This document shows, piece after piece, positions 1-10,592 of a stretch of 64,000 bases of DNA. The stretch comes from Bryopsis sp. KO-2023. Its lineage: Eukaryota; Chlorophyta; Ulvophyceae; Bryopsidales; Bryopsidaceae. The notes under the pieces are model-generated. The model did no database searches. It was not told where the DNA came from and worked only from the letters and a program-made list of their open reading frames with translations. The stretch spans positions 5,580,001 through 5,644,000 of the forward strand of contig BSYQ01000008.1 in NCBI GenBank assembly GCA_030272585.1, written 5' to 3'. Every line of letters starts with the position of its first letter. The first letter of the stretch is position 1. A program made the translations under genes and the position numbers.

Positions 1-2
1 TC

Positions 3-2330
3 TTTATTGATGACATCCTCATCTTCTCTGAAAACATGGAACAGCATGCCGAACACTTAGAGAAAGTCCTGTCGCGACTAGCAGAATATCAGCTTTTTGC
101 TAAGGCAAGTAAAAGTGAGCTGGCTGTCGCAACAGTAGACTATCTTGGCTACCGCATTAGCGGAAGTGGGTTAAAACCACAGGAACAAAAAGTGAAGGCA
201 GTGAAGGAGTGGAAGGAACTACAGAGTGTTAGTGATGTACGTAGTTTCCTTGGAATGGTTTCATACTACAGAAAATTCATTCCCCAGTTTGCACATGTTG
301 CTGGACCACTCCATGATTTAGTGAAAAAAGACCATCCCTGGAGATGGGGACAGGTTGAGCGTGGCGCATTCAATGAACTGAAAAAGCGTTTAAGTCAAGC
401 TCCCGTCCTTATTTTTCCAGATGCGTCACTGCCTTACACTGTGATCACTGATGCGTCGAATGAGGCCATCGGTGCCGTGTTAACACAGGATCACGGAGAG
501 GGGCTGCAGCCAATAGCTTACCTCTCACGTAGATTCAAGCCTGCCGAGCTTAACTATGCACCATACGACAAAGAGTTGTGTGCAATATGTTATGCGATGG
601 TGCAGTGGAGACATTATCTAGAAGGTTGTGCGGGTGGAGTAACAGTGTTCACTGACCACCAACCTCTGACGCATATTCTGTCGCAGAGGAACCTTTCTAG
701 AACCCAAGCAAGATGGCTTGAGGCGGGGTACCTGACTTCGATCAACCCCAAGATCTCCTATATCAAAGGCAAGGCTAATGTGTTAGCAGATGCTCTCTCC
801 CGCAGTGTTCCTAAGCCCGTGGAAACTGCGATGAACATTTCCACTTGGCAAGTGCATCAAGCAAGCCAAGATGAGTGGAAACAAGCCCTCCAAGCTGATA
901 ACTCCTTGGTGAAGATATTGCGGAAGCTTGAGAGTGGCGAGGAAGTTGAGGGATATTTCCTCAGAGAGGGAATACTCTGGACGGTCCCAAAAAGAGGATT
1001 AGTCGAGAAAGTGGTGGTTCCTAAAGGCCAGCGCAATAAGATTATGAAGGAGTGCCATGAGACACCTTCAGCAGGCCATACAGGACCAGCGCGAACAGGA
1101 GAAATCCTAGCGCGGCGATATTGGTGGAAGGGGTGGATGAATGAGTTGAAGGCATTTGTGCGCGAATGCCCTGTGTGCCAACAAATAAAGGCTGACACAC
1201 AGAAGCCTATGGGCTTACTTCAACCCCTGCCAATACCTGAGCGGAAGTGGGAGCAGATTACCACTGACTTGGTGACAGATCTACCAGCATCCAATGGGTT
1301 TAGTGCTGTAGCTGTCTTTGTCGATAGACTTACCAAGTTTGTGCATTTCGCCCCATGTACTAAAGAGATTACCGCTGCAGGATACGCCCAACTTTTTATC
1401 GAACATGTTTACCGCAACCATGGCCTACCTAAAGTGATTGTGTCTGATAGAGACCCTCGCTTTACCAGCAAGTTCTGGCAGACGCTTTTTAAAGCTCTGG
1501 GTACAGAGATTCGTATGAGTACAGCTTACCACCCTCAGACGGATGGGCAGAGTGAGGTTACCATACGTACTCTGGAAAATTTTCTAAGGCCATATGCTGA
1601 GAGGTATCCCCATAAGTGGGTTGAGTATTTACCTACAGCAGAGTTTGCAGCAAACAATGCAGTGAATGCGAGTACAGGGTTCGCACCTGCATACTTGATG
1701 TATGGGTACCATCCAGAAACACCAAACATTGGTGGGACGGCAACGCAATTTCAAGTGGAAGCAGTTAAGACTATGGTAGCACGGATGGCACAGGACTTAG
1801 ATACCGCAAAAGCATATTACTCTAGAGCCCAACACAGAATGTGTGTGAGTGCAAACAAGAAGAGGAAAGATATTGCTTTTGAGAAAGGGGATAAAGTCCT
1901 GATAAAAAGCCGTTTTATTCCGTTGGCTGCTTTGAACAAAGTGAGTCCCAAACTGCGCCGTCGATTTGTGGGTCCCTTTGAAATTGTGGAGAAAATATCA
2001 AAGGTGGCTTACAGAGTTCAACTTCCGGAAACATGGCTCATTCACCCAGTGTTTCATGTTTCTAAGTTCAAGCGTTATCACGCCTCGAGTGATAACAGCA
2101 GGCAGATACAACCTCCAGAAGGAGAGTTGATTGGTAGCGAAGTAGAGTATGAGGTCGAAAATATCCTAAGGGCTAGAGGTAAACGCAATCGTGAATACCT
2201 AGTGCTGTGGAAAGGATACGATCTACTTGACGCTACTTGGGAACCTGAAGCTAATCTGGTTAACGCACCAGATATACTTCGCGCATTTAAAGAGAAAGAA
2301 AGGAAAGAGTTGCAGAAAGGAAGAGAATAG
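3..2330 (+). CDS. Chromovirus pol: RT end, RNase H, integrase, chromodomain (partial)
   Basis: The reading frame is open from the first bases, so the N-terminal part lies left of the window. The first residues, FIDDIL, are the catalytic YxDD-type motif of reverse transcriptase. An RNase H segment follows (VITDASNEAIGAVLTQ near codon 145, TDHQPLTHIL near codon 210). Next come an HHCC integrase zinc finger ending in CPVCQQIK, the DDE-type integrase core (TTDLVTDLP, VSDRDPRFTS, STAYHPQTDGQSE), and a chromodomain near the C-terminus (VENILRARGKRNREYLVLWKG). The product would copy element RNA into DNA and insert it, with the chromodomain reading histone marks to choose sites. The family call is firm. 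Whether the element is active cannot be judged from here. Confidence 0.92.
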   Translation, partial: FIDDILIFSENMEQHAEHLEKVLSRLAEYQLFAKASKSELAVATVDYLGYRISGSGLKPQEQKVKAVKEWKELQSVSDVRSFLGMVSYYRKFIPQFAHVAGPLHDLVKKDHPWRWGQVERGAFNELKKRLSQAPVLIFPDASLPYTVITDASNEAIGAVLTQDHGEGLQPIAYLSRRFKPAELNYAPYDKELCAICYAMVQWRHYLEGCAGGVTVFTDHQPLTHILSQRNLSRTQARWLEAGYLTSINPKISYIKGKANVLADALSRSVPKPVETAMNISTWQVHQASQDEWKQALQADNSLVKILRKLESGEEVEGYFLREGILWTVPKRGLVEKVVVPKGQRNKIMKECHETPSAGHTGPARTGEILARRYWWKGWMNELKAFVRECPVCQQIKADTQKPMGLLQPLPIPERKWEQITTDLVTDLPASNGFSAVAVFVDRLTKFVHFAPCTKEITAAGYAQLFIEHVYRNHGLPKVIVSDRDPRFTSKFWQTLFKALGTEIRMSTAYHPQTDGQSEVTIRTLENFLRPYAERYPHKWVEYLPTAEFAANNAVNASTGFAPAYLMYGYHPETPNIGGTATQFQVEAVKTMVARMAQDLDTAKAYYSRAQHRMCVSANKKRKDIAFEKGDKVLIKSRFIPLAALNKVSPKLRRRFVGPFEIVEKISKVAYRVQLPETWLIHPVFHVSKFKRYHASSDNSRQIQPPEGELIGSEVEYEVENILRARGKRNREYLVLWKGYDLLDATWEPEANLVNAPDILRAFKEKERKELQKGRE

Positions 2331-2779
2331 GGAAGCAGAGTGTTTGATGGCTAAGGTGGAACTCCTTATAGCAAGGGGGCGCGAAAAAGGATACCTTAGA
2401 AAAACTCTGTCGACTTCCAAACCAACTCTTTAACTTTAATGCGTTAGGTGCCTAAGTTATTTGGCTGGCGCAGTAAGTGTAGCTTCAGTAGTACTTTAGA
2501 AACCGGGCAAACGATGTCACATTCGAGATAGTGTGGTTGTTCCGAGAAAACCCCTATCAAGTGACGTGTTGAGGTGGTCTTGACGAGACTCCAACCGAGC
2601 AAAACGTTGGTGTCTCACCCCAATAACCCAACGAGGAAAGTGTACGAGTCACCCAGCCTTATAAGCGCAGCCCTCGAACCATTTTGCCCTAGTGTTTGTG
2701 TAAACGGAGCGAGCTCCCGAGTGAAAAAGAGTCTAAAGACGCACAAACCGTTGTTATTTCTTTCTTTCCGACAAACATA

Positions 2780-4594
2780 ATGGCTGCCGATACACCCGCC
2801 GCAATTATTGCGAGGTTGGAAGCGGAGGTAGCTCAAAAAGAAGAGGAGCTGCAGCACTTTACGTCGACCGCAGAGGAAGTGCTGCAGAACAATGAGGCCT
2901 TAACCCGGCAGCTCTCAGAGTTGAGTGACCGGACGAAAGCAGCTGAGGCTGCGAAGGAGGCAGCGGAGAAAGCCAAGGAAAAGGCAGAGGCGGAAAAGAA
3001 AGAAGCGGAGGACAAGACCAAGGTCTTGGAAGAAAAATTGGAAGCCATGAAGCTGAAAAAGCAAAGGTTCCAATCTCACATGATGGCTAACCATCGTGAG
3101 AATGACCTCCGTAAACAAGCTCTCGGGGGAATGGTGGATCGATTTACCGCGGTAGAGGAAACGCTGCAGCGAGCTGTAGCAACCGCGTGGAGTGCAGCAG
3201 CCAACAACCTTAAGAAGGAATTGGCAGAACAAGAGCTGCAGATCGATTTGCTGGGAGAGTCCCTCAGAGACGGCTCTGAAAAACTTCAAGTGCAGAGCGA
3301 AACAACGGACAAGATGCTGCGTTTGAACCCGCCGGTACCAGCACCACGGGTACGCGAAGAACTGGATCGCCAAGTCCAAGTTCTGTTGTCAAACGCAACA
3401 CTTGATCTGGAACCGTCCAAGGACGATGATGCGGGAGGCTCAAGCAAGGGCAAGGGGAAAGGGAAAAACAAACGCCCAAGCTCGCCGTGTAGGGATGAAG
3501 ATCCACACGGAAAGAGAAGGCGAGAGGACGGTGACGATGAAGGTGGTGAGCCACCGAGGGATCGTATGCCTGGAGATGCAGCAAGAGCCAACTTGTTACT
3601 CAAGTTAAAGGCTGCCGCATTAAAGACTCCAGCACCCTCACAACCAGCGCCAACAGTTCAGACTCCCGGAGATGAGGCTACCGCAATAGCACCGGGGGAG
3701 GACTTATTCGACATGAGAGAGGAGGAGCTTTTGGACTTGGATTTTAACGAAGAAATTGACTTCGGCAGTCCACCTCCTAGGCTCGAAGGTCCTAGTTCTG
3801 AACTGGAGGACGGGGAAATAAGGAATGATGAAGGGCCAAGCCAGGTGACAGAGGTTCAGCGTGCGGTCCATCCACCGTTGGAGTTAGCTCCAACAGAAGC
3901 AGCACTTCGGGCTTTCCGAGAAAAGGTTAAGCTCAGAAGACTAAGGGCGGCTGCTCAGGACAAAGTGGATGCTGCACCCAGCGAAGTGAACCTGTCACGG
4001 GAGGATATCGAGGAGGCTTGCAACCCCATCACTGCGTCAGAGAAATGGCCGAAGGTCCAATATACTAACCCCAGGGACCGAGCCTTGCAAAATTACCGCG
4101 GCAACCGGCACTTTCACGAGTTGCCCATGTGCATTTGGTGCGGGAGAAGCCCAATGCAAGCAAGTGCTCAGCGGCTGACGCAGAAGAAGTATTCCGTCCT
4201 TCCTTGTGGGTATCACCTCGTGTGTGATGCTCATTGGTTGGCATACTCGATGCTGGGGCGCATCGTCACGGCGGTCCAAAAAGTCGCGGAAGTGGACAAC
4301 AAGTCCATCGCCACCGTCTCCCCATTCTCTCTACCTGTCCATATGTTGAAGCTGACACGCTCGACGTTCGAAGAAATCCCTCCGTTCCCGGCTGAGCACG
4401 AGAAGTTGCCACACTGCAACATGTGTGTGAAGCGGCAGCTCAAGGTGTCCGGCATCACAAGGGATCTGCCATTCCTTAAGTCCAAGAGGGTGGCTGCCGC
4501 ATTTGATCCCTGTGTCCGGTATCGTGCAGTGCAGCAAGCGCATGCGCAGGAGCAGCGTGCTATTCAGCAAGCGCAAGCGCCGGAACAGCGTTAA
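2780..4594 (+). CDS. Extra ORF after chromovirus pol: coiled coil plus zinc-binding-like C-terminus
   Basis: An uninterrupted 604-residue ORF starts at the first in-frame ATG (2780), about 450 bp after the pol stop and on the same strand. Residues 15-110 form an alanine- and glutamate-rich coiled coil. The middle is acidic, with a lysine-rich patch (GKGKGKNKRP) that could be a nuclear localisation signal. The C-terminal third has spaced Cys/His pairs: CIWC, then CGYHLVCDAHW about 25 residues later, then CNMC. This resembles a cross-brace zinc fold such as a RING, but no named family is recognised. A TATA-like CTTATAAG lies about 120 bp upstream of the ATG, so it may be transcribed separately. 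Chromoviruses usually end with the chromodomain, so this ORF is unusual. It could be element-encoded or a captured host gene; the position before the LTR-like block favours the former. Confidence 0.6.
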   Translation: MAADTPAAIIARLEAEVAQKEEELQHFTSTAEEVLQNNEALTRQLSELSDRTKAAEAAKEAAEKAKEKAEAEKKEAEDKTKVLEEKLEAMKLKKQRFQSHMMANHRENDLRKQALGGMVDRFTAVEETLQRAVATAWSAAANNLKKELAEQELQIDLLGESLRDGSEKLQVQSETTDKMLRLNPPVPAPRVREELDRQVQVLLSNATLDLEPSKDDDAGGSSKGKGKGKNKRPSSPCRDEDPHGKRRREDGDDEGGEPPRDRMPGDAARANLLLKLKAAALKTPAPSQPAPTVQTPGDEATAIAPGEDLFDMREEELLDLDFNEEIDFGSPPPRLEGPSSELEDGEIRNDEGPSQVTEVQRAVHPPLELAPTEAALRAFREKVKLRRLRAAAQDKVDAAPSEVNLSREDIEEACNPITASEKWPKVQYTNPRDRALQNYRGNRHFHELPMCIWCGRSPMQASAQRLTQKKYSVLPCGYHLVCDAHWLAYSMLGRIVTAVQKVAEVDNKSIATVSPFSLPVHMLKLTRSTFEEIPPFPAEHEKLPHCNMCVKRQLKVSGITRDLPFLKSKRVAAAFDPCVRYRAVQQAHAQEQRAIQQAQAPEQR

Positions 4595-4788
4595 GGAGGA
4601 GGGAAAAGGAGTTATCGTCGACCAAGTGTGTGCGTGCAGCAGCTGTCAGAGACGTCAGAGCAAGAGACAGGTCCAAGACAGTTGGGTGTGGGTATGGGAG
4701 TGGGTGAGTTTTGTGTTTGTGTTTTTGTGTTTTTGTTTTTCTTTGTGTTTTGGTGTGCGTGGGCGCCCACTTTTTGCGGGGGGGGCGT

Positions 4789-5210
4789 ATGTTAGTCTTT
4801 TAGCGCTATACGAGGTAGTTTGGGATAGAGCCGAGGGTGGCTGACGCATGCGGGTTCGCGAGTAAGACAGATTAGACCTAGAGTTTGGGGCATGCGTCAG
4901 CGTACTACACTTAGGGGTACTTAAGAGGCCCACTCGTTGTTTTGACATTCACTTTATTTTGTAAGAACTCGGGATTCGTGGGATTGGTGTGTTCCCGCTT
5001 GTGTGTGTGTTTGTGTGTGTGTGTGTTAAGTGTTTGCCTGACGCAATCACTTTCCAACCCAAGTGCTCTAGTAGCGTTCACAACCGCGCTAGCTAGAGAG
5101 TTGTCTAAACCAACAAACCCCACAAGTATACTTGCGTTAGCCAGCAAGTTATCACGAATCCAATCAACACAGCCGACCACTATTGCGTCACCCACAAGCT
5201 TCACTATCAT
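4789..5210 (+). repeat. Candidate 3' LTR of element A
   Basis: Following the last ORF of element A is a non-coding stretch that begins TGTTAG and ends near ATCA, exactly where the protease frame of element B begins. It includes a direct pair GCATGCG(GGTT)/GGCATGCGTCAG around 4845-4900, a TACTTAAG TATA-like site near 4918, and a TG-rich microsatellite at 5001-5026. The partner LTR would be outside the window, so the ends rest only on position and the TG...CA pattern. Confidence 0.4.
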
Positions 5211-7192
5211 GGTCGTTCCTTCATAGGAACAGTTGTCCATCCAGCACCCACTGGAACTTTGAGCGTGCCTGTTGCAAAGTCCAGTTTGGGATTGGTCTGC
5301 ATCAACCAAGGAAGCCCTAGTATCATGTCATACGAAAGGTTTGGGAAGACGTCTGCGGAAAGGGTTGTGGTATAAGTACCCATCCTGAGCTGCAAGTCTT
5401 CGCATCGCCGATCAAGTGAACATAGGGTTCCGTCCGCCAAAGTGACTCCCTTTTTGCACTCGGTTGTTTCGAGTTTCAGTCTCGTAACTAGTTTCTTGGT
5501 AATGTAGTTCTCCGTTGCACCACAATCAACATAAGCGGAGATCGGTACTCCTCCTAATCTGGCTCGGATCTCATATCCCATAAATTTCAAATGGTTAGGA
5601 CCTCCTAGTGGTAACATACGCTCAGAAGGTGAATACTGACCTTCATCCACTTTTTGTCCTCTACCTGTTCCCTGAACAGGGGCTGCTGACTCGTCAGTTG
5701 GTGGTGAACGAGTGGCAGGCTTATTTGATTCCCTTGCGGGTTCCCTTCCTTCCGGACTTCGTTTCGTTCCTTGAGGCGGGAACGATACCGAATTCTCAGT
5801 TCCTTCAGGACTACCAAGGTCTCCATGAACAGAGTCGACAGGTTCCGAACTGGATTCTGAACTTGTCCTCGTAAGCGTGCTGCACTTACTGGATCGAGTT
5901 TCCAACTTAGCACTCATAATCGATCCCTCTGCACCTTGGGTAGCATCCTTTTCTATTTCCCCTTGTGCTCTTTTATTCACTTCTGCATTTCGAGCTAACC
6001 TTTCTTTTCTAAGAAGTTTCTGGCGCTGCTTATATCTGTGACGGCGTGCCCTTCTGCGTTTCGCCGAACGAGTCTGGGCTCTGTTCATCCGGCTTTTTCG
6101 TTTAACCATTTCTTGAACTTTTCGCCCTCTGGACACTTACTTTGAATATGTCCAGTTTTTCCACACATATAGCATTTAGGATTTACGCCTCCACCTCCAC
6201 GTCCTTGATTCCTGCCACCACCTCGTCCGCGACCTCGGCCACCACCCCTTCCCCGACCTCGACCTTGGCCAATGTTTTGTGCCTGGTCTGGCTGAGGTTG
6301 CTGTTGGCCACCCATCTGGTTTGCCTTATCAGTCTGGGGTTGGTTTTGCTTTTTATTTTGGCCTCGGCCTTTACCTCCGCGCCACCGTCCGCGGCCACGA
6401 AAGTTTCCTCCTCCGGATGAGGCAATAGCATCAAGACGAGCCGCCGTCTGGATCGCCAACTCAATGCCGTGCGGCACTTGAGCCACAGTTTGTTGTTTGA
6501 TATGGAACTTTAACCCGTCCACGAAGAAGAAGTATTGTTCTTCATCTGTCATGTTGGGAATCCTCAGCACTTGTTCTCGGAAAGCAACAATGTACTGGTG
6601 CACTGACCCAGTCTGTTTCAGGTTCCGTAAGGAGCGCCTGGCTACATCAGACATTCTGGTGGGTTCAAATGCTTGGACCAGTTCCTCAACAAACTCAATC
6701 CAATTTGTGATTGGATGTCTTTTTCCTTCCCTTGTACGCAGATCCTGGACGTTTCGCCACTGAGCAGCAGCTCCGGTCAGGTTACTGCGGAAGAGCCTGA
6801 ACCATACGCTCTCATCGATGTCCAAAGTCTGGCAATAGACCGTCATTTCTAGTTGCCAATCTCTGATCCATCGCTGACCATCACCTGAGAAGGCCTTTGG
6901 GAAAGGAATACGAACGGATGACGGAATCCGTCCGTGGCGATCTTGCGGAGCAGCAAAGCCTTGGTTAGGGTCTGGAGGACCCCCACCTCCACCTCCGCCA
7001 CCTCCACCTCCACCTGGGTGGTACGGCCATCCACCACCCCCACCTCCACCTGGTCCGGAAAGGAAAGATCCCCCTCCACTTCCAGGTGGTCCTCCTCCGC
7101 CTCCGCCTCCACCCCCAGGTCCACCTCCGGGTCCCCCTCCACCACCACCAGATCGATTTCCACCCTGTGGCTGGCTTGATGGAGTTGAGGGA

Positions 7193-7657
7193 CAGAGATA
7201 GGACTTTACGGTTACGGTCACCGTAACCGGACCGTAACCACCGTAACCGGACCGTAACCGGAGTACAATTTTCGTCAGAAAATCGTACTTTTACGGCCGT
7301 AACCGTAGCACCGTACCACTCCGTACCGCTCCGTACCGGACCGTAACGACCGTAACGGCCGTAACAACCGTAAACCGTAGAAAGTGACCCCCGCAGGGTC
7401 CCGCGATTCCAAAGGAACCCAGGGGGATTCGAACCCGCGACCCTACTGACTGCAGCCTAACGCTTTAGCACTGAACCACGCTACTTCACGATGATTTAGG
7501 GCCTACCGTAGTTATACCGTACCTGTTCCGTACCGTAAAAACAACATATTACTCCGGTTACGGTACGGAGTTACGGCCGTAGTACGGTGACCGTAACCCG
7601 ACCGTAACCGGACCGGACCGGAGTCGGACCAAAAATTTGGCCCAAGTCCTATCTCTG
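7193..7657. mobile_element. Non-autonomous hAT-like MITE inside the gag of element B
   Basis: The ends are perfect 14-bp inverted repeats, CAGAGATAGGACTT and its complement, flanked by an exact 8-bp direct repeat, TTGAGGGA (7185-7192 and 7658-7665). An 8-bp target duplication with CAG-starting termini is the signature of the hAT superfamily. There is no transposase ORF, so it must be mobilised in trans. Both subterminal arms are packed with the motif CCGTAAC(C) and its complement, many copies each side, as expected of hAT subterminal transposase-binding repeats. The centre holds a tRNA-like segment. Insertion into element B gives a clear relative age. Confidence 0.85.
7413..7487 (-). other. 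tRNA-like (Pol III type) sequence within the MITE
   Basis: On the minus strand a B box, GGGTTCGAATCC, lies at 7425-7436 and a degenerate A box, TAGCGTGGTTCAGTG, about 40 bp upstream. The T arm pairs at 4 of 5 positions. An anticodon-arm-like stretch, GGCTGCAGTC, would place GCA (Cys). The acceptor 5' strand does not pair with TGGGTTC, so it is not a functional tRNA. It is best read as a tRNA-derived or SINE-like promoter relic inside the MITE. Confidence 0.55.
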
Positions 7658-10167
7658 TTGAGGGATAAGAACCCCACCCGTAATACGGGTTACTCGCGGA
7701 AGGTGCTCCGTATTGGTTTACGGATTGTCCCAAACTTGGTTGGGTGCCTGGTTGGTTTCCTGGTTGCATACCAGGTTGGGTGTTAAGAGCCGGGATTGGA
7801 TAGAAGACAGACAGCGGAACTGTCGTCAGTGGTTGTGTTAACATGGATGTCGTTGGTGGTAACACACTCGTTACAGGGACACTAAGTATGGGTCTGGCTG
7901 TGCCAAGTTGACCCGCTTGGCCGAATGGTGCGCCCATTGCCATAGTTTGTGGCGGCGCAAGACTCCATGCCGTCCGTGTTCTTGGGGATGTAAATAAACC
8001 CCAGGAAGATGGAGAACCTCCACCCACGGAGTCTGCGACAGTTGTCGATGGGCTGCGACCACCCAATCCTCCTAACGTGGTTAGACCAGTAAAAGTACTC
8101 AGATCCGGAACAGGTGGTACCGGAAATGAGATACTGGTAAGAGGAGTGGATGACACAAAAGGAACGCTTGTGGCTGCAGCTGTCGTGGCCGGCAAAGTGA
8201 CCGTGCCAGTTCCTGCTCCCATCATACCCACTACAACTGGGTCCTGAGCCGGGACTCGAACTTTCTCCCGTTTTTTCCACGCACTCAGTGTTTCTTTGAA
8301 CTTCGAATCAACATACTTGGAGAGATTACTTTCCAAAGTCTGCTGTTTCTCTGTCGCGTCTGATAGAAATTTCTCCATCAGTTGCATCGACCTGTGTCCT
8401 CCTGCAGTGTCATCAGAACTCACACTGCCTCGTTCCGCTCTTCTTTGTTTGCGTTGTTCTTCGGCTTGGTGTAAGTCCCGCAACACCTTTAGGCTCTGGC
8501 TTACCAAGCCTGAGAGTGTGTCTAGCTGGCCTTGGTGGTCGACTTGCTCGCACCGAGACTCATCAGTAGTCCGAGCTAGGTTATCCAGCGTTGTCTGCTG
8601 TAGGCGCATACCTTCAGCAACTTTTGTCAGAGAGGCTTGGAGAGACAGAATGTGTTTCTCCCTGAGCGCATTGGTTTGATCAACAGCTTCAGCTTGGGTA
8701 CGGGCTGCTTCCTGCAGTCGATCGAGTCGCTCTTGCAGAATAGCCTCGTTATCGTATTTACCCAACAGATTTCTGTCGATCCGCTCTGTGGACTTTATAT
8801 TCTGTTCCAGCAATTTGTGCTGGTGGTCTAACAATTTATGTTGTCTTTCTATAGACTCAGTATTTTGGTTGACCAGCTTCTGGGCCTCCTTCCTGACATA
8901 GAGCACGAACTGCTCATATTCCTCTTTCAGGTCGCCTTTTAAGGTCGACTCTGCACGCTGAACCTGCTCGTGAACTTGTCCTTCCAGGTTTTGTGCGACC
9001 TCTTGCACATTCGAGGAGACAGCGGCATACACATGCTCAGCTGTGTCCCTAAGTTGTCCCTCGTCCACACCATGAACGTGCACCTCCTGCTGGTGGACGT
9101 TTATGTGCTGATGTTCATGGTGAAGGATGTTGGTGACTTCTATTGTCGGGACGTCCTCCATATCCTCATCATACTCCTCGTCCCCGAACTCTTCCGACTC
9201 TTGTTCAGAGTCTAAGTCTTCGTCCGGTTCCTCAACCTGGTCGGGTACATGTCTGTCCCACTGCAAATCATGTATTTGCTGCGCTGGTGGGTGCACCACA
9301 TCTGGATAAACCACGGGAATTAGTTGGTTATCCACCACCTCTTCCTCCTCAGGAGGTGGAATAGGTGGTAGCTGTGGCGGCGTCTGGCCGGACATGTTTT
9401 TGTTTGAATTTCCTGGAATTTTGACGTAATAGGAGTGTGTCCGGAAAGTTTCCAAACTTTCTGGTGACTTGGATGCGAACTTGTTTCAGTTCTGGTTGCA
9501 ATCCTAGTCGCTATCTTTTCTTGAACCTTACGAGGTCAGAAATAGATAGGAGTTTTACACTTGACAACGTCGGGTGTTACTTTCCCGTTCGCGTTCTGTC
9601 AGCCGACTAGGTTAGTACCTTGGCCGGTGATTCAGTCTACGACTAACTGTAGAACCAGTCGTGACTCAGGCGGTGCGGTAACCGATTGCGCGCTGGAAAG
9701 AGTGACAATGAGTCACCTGCCAGAACGACTGTTTTTCGTGTTACTGGCAGAAGCGTCAGTCGACGGAAGTTGGTCGTTCCGGACGACGTTCTTTCCTACG
9801 CCGGTTCGCACTTTCGGTTGTTCGCCTGCGCGTTTCGGGTTTACGCCGATCGTTGCTCTCCTTGCACTGTTGTAGTGCTTTCGCCTTGTTTTCCTTTAGA
9901 TCTACAGATCTGTAGGTTTCCAGAAATTCGTTCACTGGACTCCGATTCTTTTGCGACTTCGCCTGACGTTTTCGAACGACGACGCGAGCACGTCGTTCGA
10001 AGGATAGCTCTCCTCGCGACCCCTGGAACACAGAGTTCCAGATCTGTGGGATTTAGTAATCCCTAAGGTCAGATCTTTGGGGGGGGGTTCGCGAGTTCTC
10101 CTGTGGGGTGCGCCTGGCCTCGCCCTGCTCCGAAACCAAATGATAAGGGGGTCTAGGACCCCGAGAC

Positions 10168-10172
10168 ACAAG

Positions 10173-10205
<33 letters not shown>

Positions 10206-10206
10206 T
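10168..10206. repeat. CA/GA microsatellite
   Basis: A run of (CA) units passes directly into a run of (GA) units. It lies in the unassigned stretch 9.5-10.6 kb to the right of element B, just after a nine-G tract near 10080. Confidence 0.9.
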
Positions 10207-10592
10207 CACTGGGAAGATTAATTTTTACAGGAGGGCCCCCTGCCCTATAAACCCTGTCGTACATCCCATTGTACTACACAATACCCCTAAACCCGAGTTA
10301 CTACTATCATTTGTGCTAGTGGGTACTAGGGATTCGGAGTTTTTGGGGCAAGGAAGCGTGTTGTACCCACAAAGTTGATGTCGTGATTGTACGACCGGGG
10401 CAAGGATAAAACTATACACATTGTTCGTTATTCGCCTTTTTGGAGGTCATTGTTGTAAGAGTTTTATCGTCACGACACAACGATTATCTTAAACCGGTTA
10501 ACAAAGTCTAGGAAATTTTCTCCTTTTTCCTTCTTTAAAGACTTTAACACCATCTCAGGGTGTCGACCCGACTTAGAGGGTAATAATTCGTG

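Larger units (their letters stand above)
1..5210 (+). mobile_element. Element A: Ty3/gypsy chromovirus fossil, 3' part
   Basis: Seen: a pol region open from the window edge to 2330, then a second long sense-strand ORF at 2780-4594, then an LTR-like stretch up to about 5210. The 5' end lies outside the window. Parts in order are the end of the reverse transcriptase, RNase H, the integrase zinc finger and core, and a C-terminal chromodomain, which defines the chromovirus branch of Ty3/gypsy. No break is visible in the part shown, so the insertion looks young. Its right end abuts the protease end of element B, which runs the other way. The simplest reading is that A inserted into B and separated B's protease from the rest of B's pol. 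This nesting is inferred because the left junction is not in the window. Confidence 0.8.
5211..9480 (-). mobile_element. Element B: Ty3/gypsy gag-protease fossil, interrupted
   Basis: The minus strand carries the front half of another gypsy element. Parts, from its 5' side: a gag N-terminal region with a long coiled coil (ORF from an ATG at 9394 down to about 7660), a gag core of the retrotransposon_gag type followed by an RG-rich tract and a CCHC zinc knuckle (about 7190-6085), and an aspartic protease with a DCGAT active-site motif and a C-terminal ILGLPWL (about 5900-5207). Gag and protease frames overlap, as is common where the family uses frameshifting. No reverse transcriptase follows. 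The element is broken in about two large ways: a MITE sits inside gag, and element A abuts its protease end. It is older than both insertions. Its 5' LTR was not found; 9480-10560 is the place to look. Confidence 0.8.

Noticed and set aside
1-9480. A single ambisense element with pol on one strand and gag on the other
   Set aside because: An LTR-like block separates the two halves, and nesting of two gypsy elements explains the layout without a new genome plan.
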